Assembly (NCBI GenBank): GCA_009786175.1
Contig: WQTQ01000082.1
Location: 1-5,843 of the forward strand
Length of the DNA stretch: 5,843 nt
Source of the DNA: Bacillota bacterium
GTDB taxonomy: Bacteria > Bacillota_A > Clostridia > Lachnospirales > WQUN01
Direction of reading: 5' to 3'
Below the pieces are notes generated by a model that saw only the letters and a program-made list of their open reading frames with translations, had not been told where the DNA came from and ran no database searches. Positions 1-4,874 of the stretch are shown here, piece by piece (the stretch's first letter is position 1; each line of letters begins with the position of its first letter). The translations under genes and the position numbers were made by a program.

Positions 1-2
1 AC

Positions 3-551
3 AAAAATTGCGGCAAAGAAATAGCGCGGTTTAAGCACTTGAAATACGCTTACCGCGCCGCATTTAATTCGACAATGAATTTACTCGTGGTAAAAAGCAC
101 AGAGCCGTGGCTTGCTTTGTATTGCCTTAACACCATGTCATTTGTCCGTAAAGTCAGAACAAGTGACGGCACACAGGATGACGGGTTTTGTATTTCCCAT
201 GACGATAAATATGTTTTAAACCTGGAATCAGCTTCCACTAAATTTGATGCCGATGATTACGTAAGACCGGCGTCACATTTGGTTAAATACGACTGCGCTA
301 CATTTGAGGTTGTGGAACGGTTTTTTGTAGAGGACAGATATCGGTTTAGCATAATAGAGCGGCACAATAACGGCTACCTTCTTTGCGGCCACAGGTGGAA
401 TTTTGGCGGCCTCCTATGGAGTTCGGAACAACGCATAACACCTATTATTGCCGAGTTTGACGGCAGCGAGATAACAAAAATACATGAAATGGACGACCCT
501 CAAGTATTTAAGGATATAAACCCGTACAGTGAAATTTATTATCAGTATTGA
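3..551 (+). CDS. C-terminal part of a beta-propeller-like protein of unknown function (5' truncated)
   Basis: The reading frame is open to the left edge of the window, so the true start lies outside; 182 residues and a TGA stop are visible. A TTG at 39 could in principle initiate, but it has no Shine-Dalgarno sequence and the frame continues upstream, so I treat the gene as partial. The visible protein looks like strand-rich repeats: FNSTMNLLVVKS, LALYCLNTMSFVRKV, then CISHDDKYVLNLES, followed by LVKYDCATFEVVERFF. This alternation of 'position/display value, name of variable, change' resembles WD40/YVTN-type propeller blades, but I cannot assign a family. There is no catalytic motif, membrane segment or signal peptide in the visible part. 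The gene converges on the acetyltransferase gene with one base between stop codons. The coding call is reasonably sure; the fold is a guess and the function is unknown. Confidence 0.7.
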   Translation, partial: KNCGKEIARFKHLKYAYRAAFNSTMNLLVVKSTEPWLALYCLNTMSFVRKVRTSDGTQDDGFCISHDDKYVLNLESASTKFDADDYVRPASHLVKYDCATFEVVERFFVEDRYRFSIIERHNNGYLLCGHRWNFGGLLWSSEQRITPIIAEFDGSEITKIHEMDDPQVFKDINPYSEIYYQY

Positions 552-552
552 G

Positions 553-1371
553 TTATCCAAATCTCTTCATAAACTCATCCGGGGACATTAGCGCGTCAAA
601 ATTCGCGTTAATCTCTTCCTTGCTCCAATTCCACCACTGTACACGCAGCAGTGTTTCTATCATTTCCGGCGAATAGCGGTACCGTTTTATTTTTGCCGGG
701 ATGCCAACAACTACCGCGTAAGGCGGCACGTTTTCCAGCACCACCGCGCCGGAGCCGACTATCGCGCCGTGGCCAATGCCGGTTACTTTTGATGCGTTTA
801 TGAAAACGTTTGCACCAATGTACACATCGCTGCCAATGGTAATTTTAGGCTTATTTTTTGCGTATGGGTGGGCAGGGTCGGCATTCAGTGCCGCGTAGTA
901 TTTTGCTTTGTTTTCCTCGGTTAGCAAATCTGCCACCTCGTCGCTGGTAAATATCATATTCATGTGGTGGTTTACCTGAATTGTTGCCGACCCGTTAATT
1001 GACGAAAAATGGCCGATGCTTTCTACATAACCATACTGGCAAGCGGTGGCAATATCTTCGCCAAAATACGTCTGGCGGCCAACTTTTACGCCGTAGCATT
1101 CCCATTCAAAGGGCAGTTCCCCGCCCGGGTCGCAATAGACGATACAATCTTTGATATCCTCAAAAAATTCGTATTGGGAATCGTTTTCAAAATCTTCAAA
1201 GTCGTCTTCGGTTACGGCAACTACATAGTGCCGCTTTGGGTCTACATTTTCCGCAATGTGATACTTGTAATTTTTTAGCTCCCGCAGCATTGCCCGGGTG
1301 GGGCTGCCCCATACGGCAATTTCCCGCCCGTTAAGGCAGCAGTCCAAAATTTGTTCAAGTCTGGTTTTCAT
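553..1371 (-). CDS. CatB-type (xenobiotic/hexapeptide) O-acetyltransferase with an extra N-terminal domain
   Basis: Predicted acetyl-CoA-dependent transferase of the left-handed beta-helix class, 272 residues, probably a cytoplasmic trimer. Residues 177-210 carry hexapeptide repeats (ITIGSDVYIGANVFI, then GHGAIVGSGAVV). They are followed by the CatB-like tail GIPAKIKRYRY and a C-terminal helix with WWNWSKEEI. The segment QVNHHMNMI at 132-140 supplies the His pair where CatB enzymes place the catalytic His. Residues 1-95 are extra compared with roughly 210-residue CatB proteins. They begin REIAVWGSP, reminiscent of the small Rossmann-like domain of PglD-type sugar acetyltransferases. The acceptor is unknown; a sugar is as likely as chloramphenicol, and resistance should not be assumed. 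Start: an upstream in-frame ATG at 1380 overlaps the only Shine-Dalgarno sequence (AAGGA), whereas the ATG at 1371 sits 8 nt beyond it. The gene lies 61 nt downstream of the ssb-like gene. No terminator is visible after its stop. Confidence 0.85.
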   Translation of the reverse strand: MKTRLEQILDCCLNGREIAVWGSPTRAMLRELKNYKYHIAENVDPKRHYVVAVTEDDFEDFENDSQYEFFEDIKDCIVYCDPGGELPFEWECYGVKVGRQTYFGEDIATACQYGYVESIGHFSSINGSATIQVNHHMNMIFTSDEVADLLTEENKAKYYAALNADPAHPYAKNKPKITIGSDVYIGANVFINASKVTGIGHGAIVGSGAVVLENVPPYAVVVGIPAKIKRYRYSPEMIETLLRVQWWNWSKEEINANFDALMSPDEFMKRFG

Positions 1372-1379
1372 TTGTGTCA

Positions 1380-1384
1380 TCCTT
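1380..1384 (-). promoter_or_regulatory. Ribosome binding site deciding the acetyltransferase start
   Basis: AAGGA on the minus strand lies 8 nt before the ATG at 1371. It overlaps the alternative ATG at 1380, which therefore cannot use it. Confidence 0.6.
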
Positions 1385-1398
1385 AAGTTTTTTTACAT

Positions 1399-1407
1399 AT
1401 GATAACA
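1399..1407 (-). promoter_or_regulatory. Candidate extended -10 promoter of the acetyltransferase gene
   Basis: The minus strand reads TGTTATCAT: an extended -10 TG dinucleotide one base before TATCAT (5 of 6 matches to TATAAT). It lies 27 nt upstream of the chosen ATG. No good -35 box is seen at the usual distance, which fits an extended -10 promoter. Read-through from the ssb-like gene is also possible. Confidence 0.4.
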
Positions 1408-1432
1408 TAACATCTCTTATAGAGGAATGTCT

Positions 1433-2065
1433 TTATTCTTCTCCATCCGCAACAATCTCCAGTTTAGACACAGACACTTCATAGGCTGTTTTTTCCAGCA
1501 CATCGCCGTTATCCAGTCGTTTTTGATACCGGCGGCTTTGCATTCTGCCCCATAAACGAACCCTGTCCCCAACTTCCAATTTACCCGCATATCTGGCGTT
1601 CCGACCCCATGCGATACATGGTATGTAGTCGGATTTATTATATGAACGGTTAACTGCCACCAGCAAATCGGAAATTTCCCGCCCGAAGGGTGTGGTGCGA
1701 TACACGGCGGGCTTGCACAAATAGCCGTCTAAATAAACATCGTTGGGGGTTTCGTCCGACTCGTTGGCAGATATTTCAATATCCCGGGCAAAAACCGTAA
1801 GCACAAGCCTATTTCGCTTATCTGCCTCTACATAACTATTATATGAACGTATTTGGCCGCTGATACGTACCGGCTGGCCGGGTATCATTATTGACTTGTC
1901 TATAATCCGTTCCGAAACCGTAACGGGCAAAATGTCACCCGCGCCGCTTAGTCTGTTAACTTCAACATCGAAACGATAAAATCCTTCACCATAAATTTCG
2001 TGACTAAACGTAAACTCCGACATTACACGTCCGCCTATGCCGATAAAATTATTGCCGTTTTCCAT
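1433..2065 (-). CDS. SSB-like single-stranded DNA-binding protein with two tandem OB folds
   Basis: The 210-residue protein shows two SSB/OB-fold units, at about 7-97 and 110-204. Each ends with a matching pattern. In the first, GQPVRISGQIRSYN is followed by NRLVLTVFARDIEI; in the second, GDRVRLWGRMQSRRY is followed by KTAYEVSVSKLEI. Segments GEGFYRFDVEVNRLS, VTVSERIID, LDGYLCK and SDYIPCIAWGRNARYAG match my memory of a conserved clostridial (Lachnospiraceae-type) protein annotated as single-stranded DNA-binding protein. Ordinary SSB has one OB fold and an acidic tip resembling DDDIPF; here the end is ADGEE, so recruitment of partners through that tip is doubtful. The likely role is binding ssDNA in replication or repair in the cytoplasm, alongside a separate housekeeping SSB. 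Start: GAGAGG lies 8 nt upstream of ATG 2065. An 8-bp inverted repeat sits just upstream of this site. The exact role is inferred. Confidence 0.85.
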   Translation of the reverse strand: MENGNNFIGIGGRVMSEFTFSHEIYGEGFYRFDVEVNRLSGAGDILPVTVSERIIDKSIMIPGQPVRISGQIRSYNSYVEADKRNRLVLTVFARDIEISANESDETPNDVYLDGYLCKPAVYRTTPFGREISDLLVAVNRSYNKSDYIPCIAWGRNARYAGKLEVGDRVRLWGRMQSRRYQKRLDNGDVLEKTAYEVSVSKLEIVADGEE

Positions 2066-2083
2066 TATTCCCGCCTCTCTTCT

Positions 2084-2105
2084 AAGGTCTTAAAGACAAG
2101 ACCTT
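2084..2105. repeat. Perfect 8-bp inverted repeat in the leader of the ssb-like gene
   Basis: AAGGTCTT (2084-2091), a 6-nt spacer, and AAGACCTT (2098-2105) form an exact inverted repeat. It ends about 18 nt before the ATG of the ssb-like gene, close to the Shine-Dalgarno sequence. No T-run follows on either strand, so it is not a standard terminator. It could be a repressor operator or an mRNA hairpin limiting ribosome access. It does not match the Gram-positive LexA box. Confidence 0.5.
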
Positions 2106-2144
2106 GTATACTTTATTCAGCTAAACGGTTGCTTAGAACTTATT

Positions 2145-2615
2145 TCACATCCCGCATACGACCCAAGCGGCCGCGGCCGCAAGCACAGAATCAGAATTTT
2201 CTTCTACTTTTATTTTTGCGGAAAATTCCTGAGGCAGACGTTCTTGGCCGTCAATCCCATGAAATGCCCGCTGAACACACACTTGAAGCCCGTCGTCTGT
2301 AATACTGGAGGCAGTGATACAAGCTCTTGCGTTGAAGCCGTAAGTAATAAGTGTGGCTTCACTTTGGGACAATAACGGAAAAATTTCTTTATCATCGGCG
2401 TTTACCACTAAATAGTCGTTATGCCCCAGCCTGGGTACAATATTTTGCAAAACCGGGGATGCTTCTGCGGCAACCAGTACATTAACTTTAGGCCCCTTGT
2501 GCTGTTTATCCGTAATATGGTAGCAACTGGCCTTACCACCCGCCATCCGTAAAAATGCCTTGGCAATTTCTCTTCCGCTTTCTCCAACCATGCCAACCGC
2601 CGGGTGCGCTGACAT
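2145..2615 (-). CDS. Mini Mur-ligase-like protein, probably without ATPase/ligase activity
   Basis: The 156-residue protein resembles a shortened central domain of the Mur ligases that add amino acids to UDP-MurNAc. Residues 69-75 (LVVNADD) match the 'vvNaDDp' segment, 91-105 (TYGFNARACITASSI) the 'tyG...ad..a.ni' segment, and 144-152 (SVLAAAAAW) the 'NvlAAaA' helix. The N-terminus VGMVGESGRE (7-16) lines up with the Mur P-loop VTGTNGKT, but the essential Lys-Thr pair is replaced by Arg-Glu. About 100 or more residues between P-loop and NADD, and the whole C-terminal domain, are missing compared with 450-residue Mur enzymes. Catalysis is therefore unlikely; a regulatory or binding role is a guess. 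Start: GGGAGGG lies 6 nt before ATG 2615, while the longer frame to 2654 has no ribosome site. It may head an operon with the ssb-like gene 79 bp downstream. The Ala-rich end explains the repeated GCGGCC at about 2167-2180. The coding call is firm; the Mur relationship is from pattern reading only. Confidence 0.75.
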   Translation of the reverse strand: MSAHPAVGMVGESGREIAKAFLRMAGGKASCYHITDKQHKGPKVNVLVAAEASPVLQNIVPRLGHNDYLVVNADDKEIFPLLSQSEATLITYGFNARACITASSITDDGLQVCVQRAFHGIDGQERLPQEFSAKIKVEENSDSVLAAAAAWVVCGM

Positions 2616-2621
2616 AAAAAT

Positions 2622-2628
2622 CCCTCCC
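2622..2628 (-). promoter_or_regulatory. Ribosome binding site deciding the mini-Mur start
   Basis: GGGAGGG on the minus strand, 6 nt before the ATG at 2615. It removes 13 residues from the longest open frame. Confidence 0.7.
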
Positions 2629-2706
2629 ACAATCTTTAATCTCCACCTACACATATTAAGTCTAAGCTAAGTGGCACAATTTTATGCATATACAAGTACA
2701 CAAAGT

Positions 2707-2714
2707 GGAAAGGA
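2707..2714 (+). promoter_or_regulatory. Ribosome binding site deciding the V-ATPase subunit D start
   Basis: GGAAAGGA ends 4 nt before the ATG at 2719. The in-frame GTG at 2671 has no such site and would add 16 residues upstream of the conserved PTK motif, so it is rejected. I see no convincing sigma-A promoter in the 103-bp gap between this gene and the divergent mini-Mur gene. Confidence 0.65.
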
Positions 2715-2718
2715 TATT

Positions 2719-3249
2719 ATGGATTTATTACCGACAAAACGAAATCTTCTTTTGCTAAAGCGAAATTTAAAGCTGGTAAAACAAGGACATGACTTACTGG
2801 AAAAAAAACACAAAATACTTTTGTTAGAGCAAAACGCCGCTAAACGAAAGGCAGCACAAATAAAGCACGAATTAACTGACGCGCTTACAAATGCAAAACA
2901 GCTGCTTGTCATAGCCCGTGCAGAAGTAGGGGATAAGCCGGTAAATAAGATTTGCGGGCTTCAACCACAGGATACAAACGAACTTCCACCGTACAGCTTA
3001 TGGGAAAGCACCGTATCTTTAGATGAAGCTTTTTTTGCATGGCAAAAAGTCAAAATATTAAAAGTAAAGCATGGCGATGCCGAACTGGCTGTACAACGCA
3101 TTAGTGTACAATTGAAAAAAACAGCAAAAAGAGCCGCTGCCTTAAAAAGTATTCAAATTCCTTTTTACGAATCCCGCGCAAAATACATATCTAATCAGCT
3201 TGAAGAGCAGGAACGAGACGAATTGGCAAGAATAAAAGCTACCCCCTGA
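2719..3249 (+). CDS. atpD: V-type (A/V) ATPase subunit D, apparently orphan
   Basis: Subunit D forms the coiled-coil central rotor shaft of V/A-type ATPases, turning inside the A3B3 head with subunit F. The 176-residue protein begins LLPTKRNLLLLKRNLKLVKQGHDLLEKKH in two overlapping family motifs (PTK at 5-7, GHDLLEKK at 23-30). A long N-terminal helix runs to about 70. The C-terminal helix has KKTAKRAAALK (133-143), then IPFYESRAKYI and LEEQERDELARIK, matching the family's 'RvNALE..vIP....t.kyI...LeE.eRe....K'. The usual VNALE is AAALK here. Length is a little below the 200-215 typical of the family. No other ATPase subunit gene is in the window and both neighbours are on the opposite strand, whereas D normally follows subunits A and B. 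The stop codon lies within the shared terminator stem. Subunit identity is well supported; assembly into a complete pump cannot be judged here. Confidence 0.85.
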   Translation: MDLLPTKRNLLLLKRNLKLVKQGHDLLEKKHKILLLEQNAAKRKAAQIKHELTDALTNAKQLLVIARAEVGDKPVNKICGLQPQDTNELPPYSLWESTVSLDEAFFAWQKVKILKVKHGDAELAVQRISVQLKKTAKRAAALKSIQIPFYESRAKYISNQLEEQERDELARIKATP

Positions 3250-3279
3250 TATCATATGTGATATCAGGGGGTAGTTTTT
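3234..3279. terminator. Bidirectional rho-independent terminator between the subunit D and 3D genes
   Basis: A long hairpin pairs 3239-3254 with 3259-3274 (16 bp, with ACCCCCTGATATCA as left arm) around a TATG loop. Flanking A and T runs extend it to about 21 bp with one G-T wobble. The plus strand ends in TTTTT (3275-3279) and the minus strand in CTTTTATT, so it can stop transcripts from both sides. The TGA of the D gene lies inside the stem and the TAA of the 3D gene lies in the T-run. Confidence 0.92.
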
Positions 3280-4129
3280 AATCCAAAATCCAAACATATA
3301 AGTCTCTGCGGCCAAAATTTAACGCATCTTGTAAACTTTCCATAAACAAATCAATTCTGTAACCGCGTATCGCGCCGCCCACATCTGCCGCAATCGCAAA
3401 CCCATATCCTTCAACATACAACCGTGTACCCAAAGGAATAATGCGGCGGTCTACTGCTACAATACCATGTTCTACTCTTCTGCCTGAAGCGGTTATGCGG
3501 TACCCCGGGTCACCCGGGCGTTTCCCTGTACAGCCAAAACCTGCCGTATACGCAGTTGCTTCCATACGCACACGGCGTACATAGTGAAAATCCGGGGCCG
3601 TTACGTTAGTTAATGCCCCAAGCCTTGCCGTACCAACATCAACTATGGCATTAACAGGCTCAACTAATGTTAATTCCCTTACAACCTGGCGGCTCTGCTC
3701 TACACCGCCGATGTAAATTATTTCTGTTGTAACCATACGTTCCCCCGCCAAACCGGCCTGCCGTACATGTGTACTGTCTTCCCATACAGAGTTTGTGCGG
3801 TTTTTGTAGATTTCGTACGGCATGGATACTCTTTCTGTTACAAGCCGTGTCCGTTGTGTCTTTAAGTTTATGGTTTCGCCATTTTTTACTTGCCTGGTAT
3901 TGCTGCCTTTGTAAACAAGTGACAGATTCTGTTCGTCTTGCAGCTGAGCCAATATCTGTTCGACTGTCGTATCCGGCCATACCGTTTTTGTACCAATTGT
4001 AAGAAGATCGACTCGTATAGTAACGTTCAGTTTTTCTTCAGCGGCCATAAAGCTGACCAGTTCTGGCGGAAACGCCAACGAAGTAACTAGAGTGACGGCC
4101 ACAATAAGTAAAGTTGCTAGTTTTTTCAT
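3278..4129 (-). CDS. Secreted G5/3D-domain peptidoglycan hydrolase, YabE-like (probable lytic transglycosylase)
   Basis: The 283-residue protein is predicted to be exported and to cut or remodel peptidoglycan. Residues 1-30 form a signal peptide: MKK, a hydrophobic stretch LATLLIVAVTLVTSLAF, and a probable cleavage near AA-EEK. One DUF348-type unit follows (about 38-90, VRVDLL-like strands with VWPDTTVEQIL). A G5 domain covers about 92-167 (RVSMPYEI, GERMVTTEIIYIGGVE, EPVNAIVDVGT). The C-terminal 3D domain (about 187-283) has MEATAYTAG, ITASG, VAVDRRIIPLGTRLYV, and AADVGGAIRGYRIDLFM. The three conserved aspartates of the name are D227, D249 and D260, so the active site looks intact. Bacillus YabE is longer, with several DUF348 units; this copy has one. 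Start: GGAGGA lies 4 nt before ATG 4129, while the ATG at 4141 overlaps that site and is discarded. It has a long structured leader and shares a terminator with subunit D. Confidence 0.93.
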   Translation of the reverse strand: MKKLATLLIVAVTLVTSLAFPPELVSFMAAEEKLNVTIRVDLLTIGTKTVWPDTTVEQILAQLQDEQNLSLVYKGSNTRQVKNGETINLKTQRTRLVTERVSMPYEIYKNRTNSVWEDSTHVRQAGLAGERMVTTEIIYIGGVEQSRQVVRELTLVEPVNAIVDVGTARLGALTNVTAPDFHYVRRVRMEATAYTAGFGCTGKRPGDPGYRITASGRRVEHGIVAVDRRIIPLGTRLYVEGYGFAIAADVGGAIRGYRIDLFMESLQDALNFGRRDLYVWILD

Positions 4130-4133
4130 CAGT

Positions 4134-4139
4134 TCCTCC
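4134..4139 (-). promoter_or_regulatory. Ribosome binding site deciding the 3D gene start
   Basis: GGAGGA on the minus strand, 4 nt before the ATG at 4129. The upstream in-frame ATG at 4141 is fused to this site and would place it after the start. Confidence 0.8.
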
Positions 4140-4160
4140 ATAGGTGTATTCTATTGTTGC

Positions 4161-4204
4161 TACAAAGAATTGCTTTGTACGAAACGCGCACGCAAGCGCG
4201 CTTT
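4161..4204 (-). other. Two tandem hairpins in the 5' leader of the 3D gene
   Basis: Read in the minus-strand transcript, the first hairpin pairs GCGCG with CGCGC (plus positions 4196-4200 with 4185-4189, 6-nt loop), extended by three A-T pairs past a one-base bulge. After a short spacer, a second hairpin pairs TACAAAG with CTTTGTA (4173-4179 with 4161-4167, 5-nt loop). They lie 32-75 nt upstream of the ATG. I recognise no known riboswitch; a leader controlling translation or stability is possible. On the plus strand the first hairpin is followed by a T-rich run and looks like a terminator, but no plus-strand gene precedes it. Confidence 0.5.
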
Positions 4205-4226
4205 TATTTTTAACATCTTTGAAGTA

Positions 4227-4255
4227 ATTTTAACACTTATTTAATAATTTTGCAA
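4227..4255 (-). promoter_or_regulatory. Candidate proximal promoter of the 3D gene
   Basis: The minus strand has TTGCAA (4250-4255), a 17-nt spacer and TAAAAT (4227-4232), with TG one base before the -10 (TGTTAAAAT). It would start transcription about 90 nt upstream of the ATG, just ahead of the two leader hairpins. Confidence 0.55.
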
Positions 4256-4290
4256 CTTTTTCTTTCGCAAATTGTTAGCAAAAGGTGCAA

Positions 4291-4319
4291 ATTATACCAA
4301 ATTACAAATATTTCGTTAA
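4291..4319 (-). promoter_or_regulatory. Candidate distal promoter of the 3D gene
   Basis: The minus strand has a consensus TATAAT (4291-4296) with an extended -10 (TGGTATAAT). A weak TTAACG lies 17 nt upstream (4314-4319), overlapping the stop codon of the hemerythrin gene. It gives a leader of about 155 nt. No terminator is seen between hemerythrin and this site, so read-through is also possible. Confidence 0.55.
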
Positions 4320-4726
4320 TTTTTTGACATTTCCCATTCCTTATAAAAGTCTGCCATTGCTTTATCACTGCCCATAATGTGCGATTTCAACCATTCAATA
4401 ACAAAACCATTAATTGTTTCACTAATTGAAATTGTAGAGCCCTCGGCGCTTAAACGATTTATAAATAACACAACTTCTTTTACAAAATCGTCATGTTGCA
4501 ATTTATGTTTACTATACAGCGGATAGTCCGACTCTAACATTAATGCTTCTTCGGCAGCGAAATGGCGCACCGCGTAATCACTTAAAAAGCCAACAACAGT
4601 TTCAACAATTTCATTTGTATCAGAAAACGCATCTGCGTCAAGCACCTGCTGCACCAAACGAAAAAGTTCTTTATGTTGTCCGTCTACATTTATGTTGCCT
4701 GTTTCATAATTTTTACTCCATAACAT
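4316..4726 (-). CDS. Bacteriohemerythrin (non-heme di-iron O2-binding protein)
   Basis: This 136-residue single-domain protein is a soluble four-helix bundle that binds O2 at a di-iron site. All seven expected ligands are visible: H18 (VDGQH), H55 and E59 (RHFAAEE), H74 and H78 (HKLQH), and H116 and D121 (HIMGSD). The opening LWSKNYETGNINVDGQH is typical of the family and length is normal. In anaerobes such proteins are thought to sense, carry or scavenge oxygen; which applies here is not shown. There is no fused signalling domain, no signal peptide and no membrane segment. Start: the ATG at 4726 follows GGGAGGG by 6 nt; the in-frame TTG at 4741 lies before that site and is rejected. The gene is divergent from glmU, and the 3D gene follows on the same strand after 186 bp. 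Confidence 0.96.
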   Translation of the reverse strand: MLWSKNYETGNINVDGQHKELFRLVQQVLDADAFSDTNEIVETVVGFLSDYAVRHFAAEEALMLESDYPLYSKHKLQHDDFVKEVVLFINRLSAEGSTISISETINGFVIEWLKSHIMGSDKAMADFYKEWEMSKN

Positions 4727-4732
4727 TGTAAG

Positions 4733-4739
4733 CCCTCCC
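4733..4739 (-). promoter_or_regulatory. Ribosome binding site of the hemerythrin gene
   Basis: GGGAGGG on the minus strand, 6 nt before ATG 4726. It selects this ATG over the upstream TTG at 4741. Confidence 0.75.
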
Positions 4740-4748
4740 AATTTATGT

Positions 4749-4780
4749 ATTATACTAACTTATTTAGACCATGCTGACAA
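4749..4780 (-). promoter_or_regulatory. Promoter of the hemerythrin gene
   Basis: The minus strand has TTGTCA (4775-4780). The -10 is either TAGTAT (4752-4757) at 17-nt spacing or the consensus TATAAT (4749-4754) at a long 20-nt spacing. The leader would be short, about 15-20 nt. Confidence 0.6.
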
Positions 4781-4813
4781 GCTATTTAAGATGCAGAAAA
4801 ATTCAGCAAATGG

Positions 4814-4842
4814 TTGACCGTTTTAGCCCAACTGTATATTAT
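4814..4842 (+). promoter_or_regulatory. Sigma-A-type promoter of glmU
   Basis: TTGACC (4814-4819), a 17-nt spacer and TATTAT (4837-4842); an overlapping TATATT lies two bases earlier. Transcription should begin near 4849, giving a leader of about 26 nt that holds the GGAGG site (4863-4867). It lies back to back with the hemerythrin promoter. Confidence 0.7.
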
Positions 4843-4874
4843 GTGAGTACAATGGAACTTTTGGAGGAAAAACA

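Noticed and set aside
39..41. TTG as start of the first gene
   Set aside because: No Shine-Dalgarno sequence, and the frame stays open to the window edge, so truncation is more likely.
1009..1278. Plus-strand open frame of 89 codons
   Set aside because: It lies wholly antisense to the well-supported acetyltransferase, has no ribosome site and shows no family pattern.
2084..2105. Inverted repeat as a LexA (SOS) box or terminator
   Set aside because: It does not match the Gram-positive CGAAC-N4-GTTCG box and has no T-run on either side.
2167..2180. GCGGCC repeats as a special DNA element
   Set aside because: They are the codons of the Ala-rich C-terminus of the mini-Mur protein.
2000..2302. 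Plus-strand open frame of 100 codons
   Set aside because: It spans antisense to the ends of two real minus-strand genes; composition is Arg/Leu-rich shadow sequence without motifs.
3660..4002. Open frames of 106 (minus) and 77 (plus) codons inside the 3D gene
   Set aside because: They overlap the G5/3D coding frame, which has clear domain matches; these are shadows.
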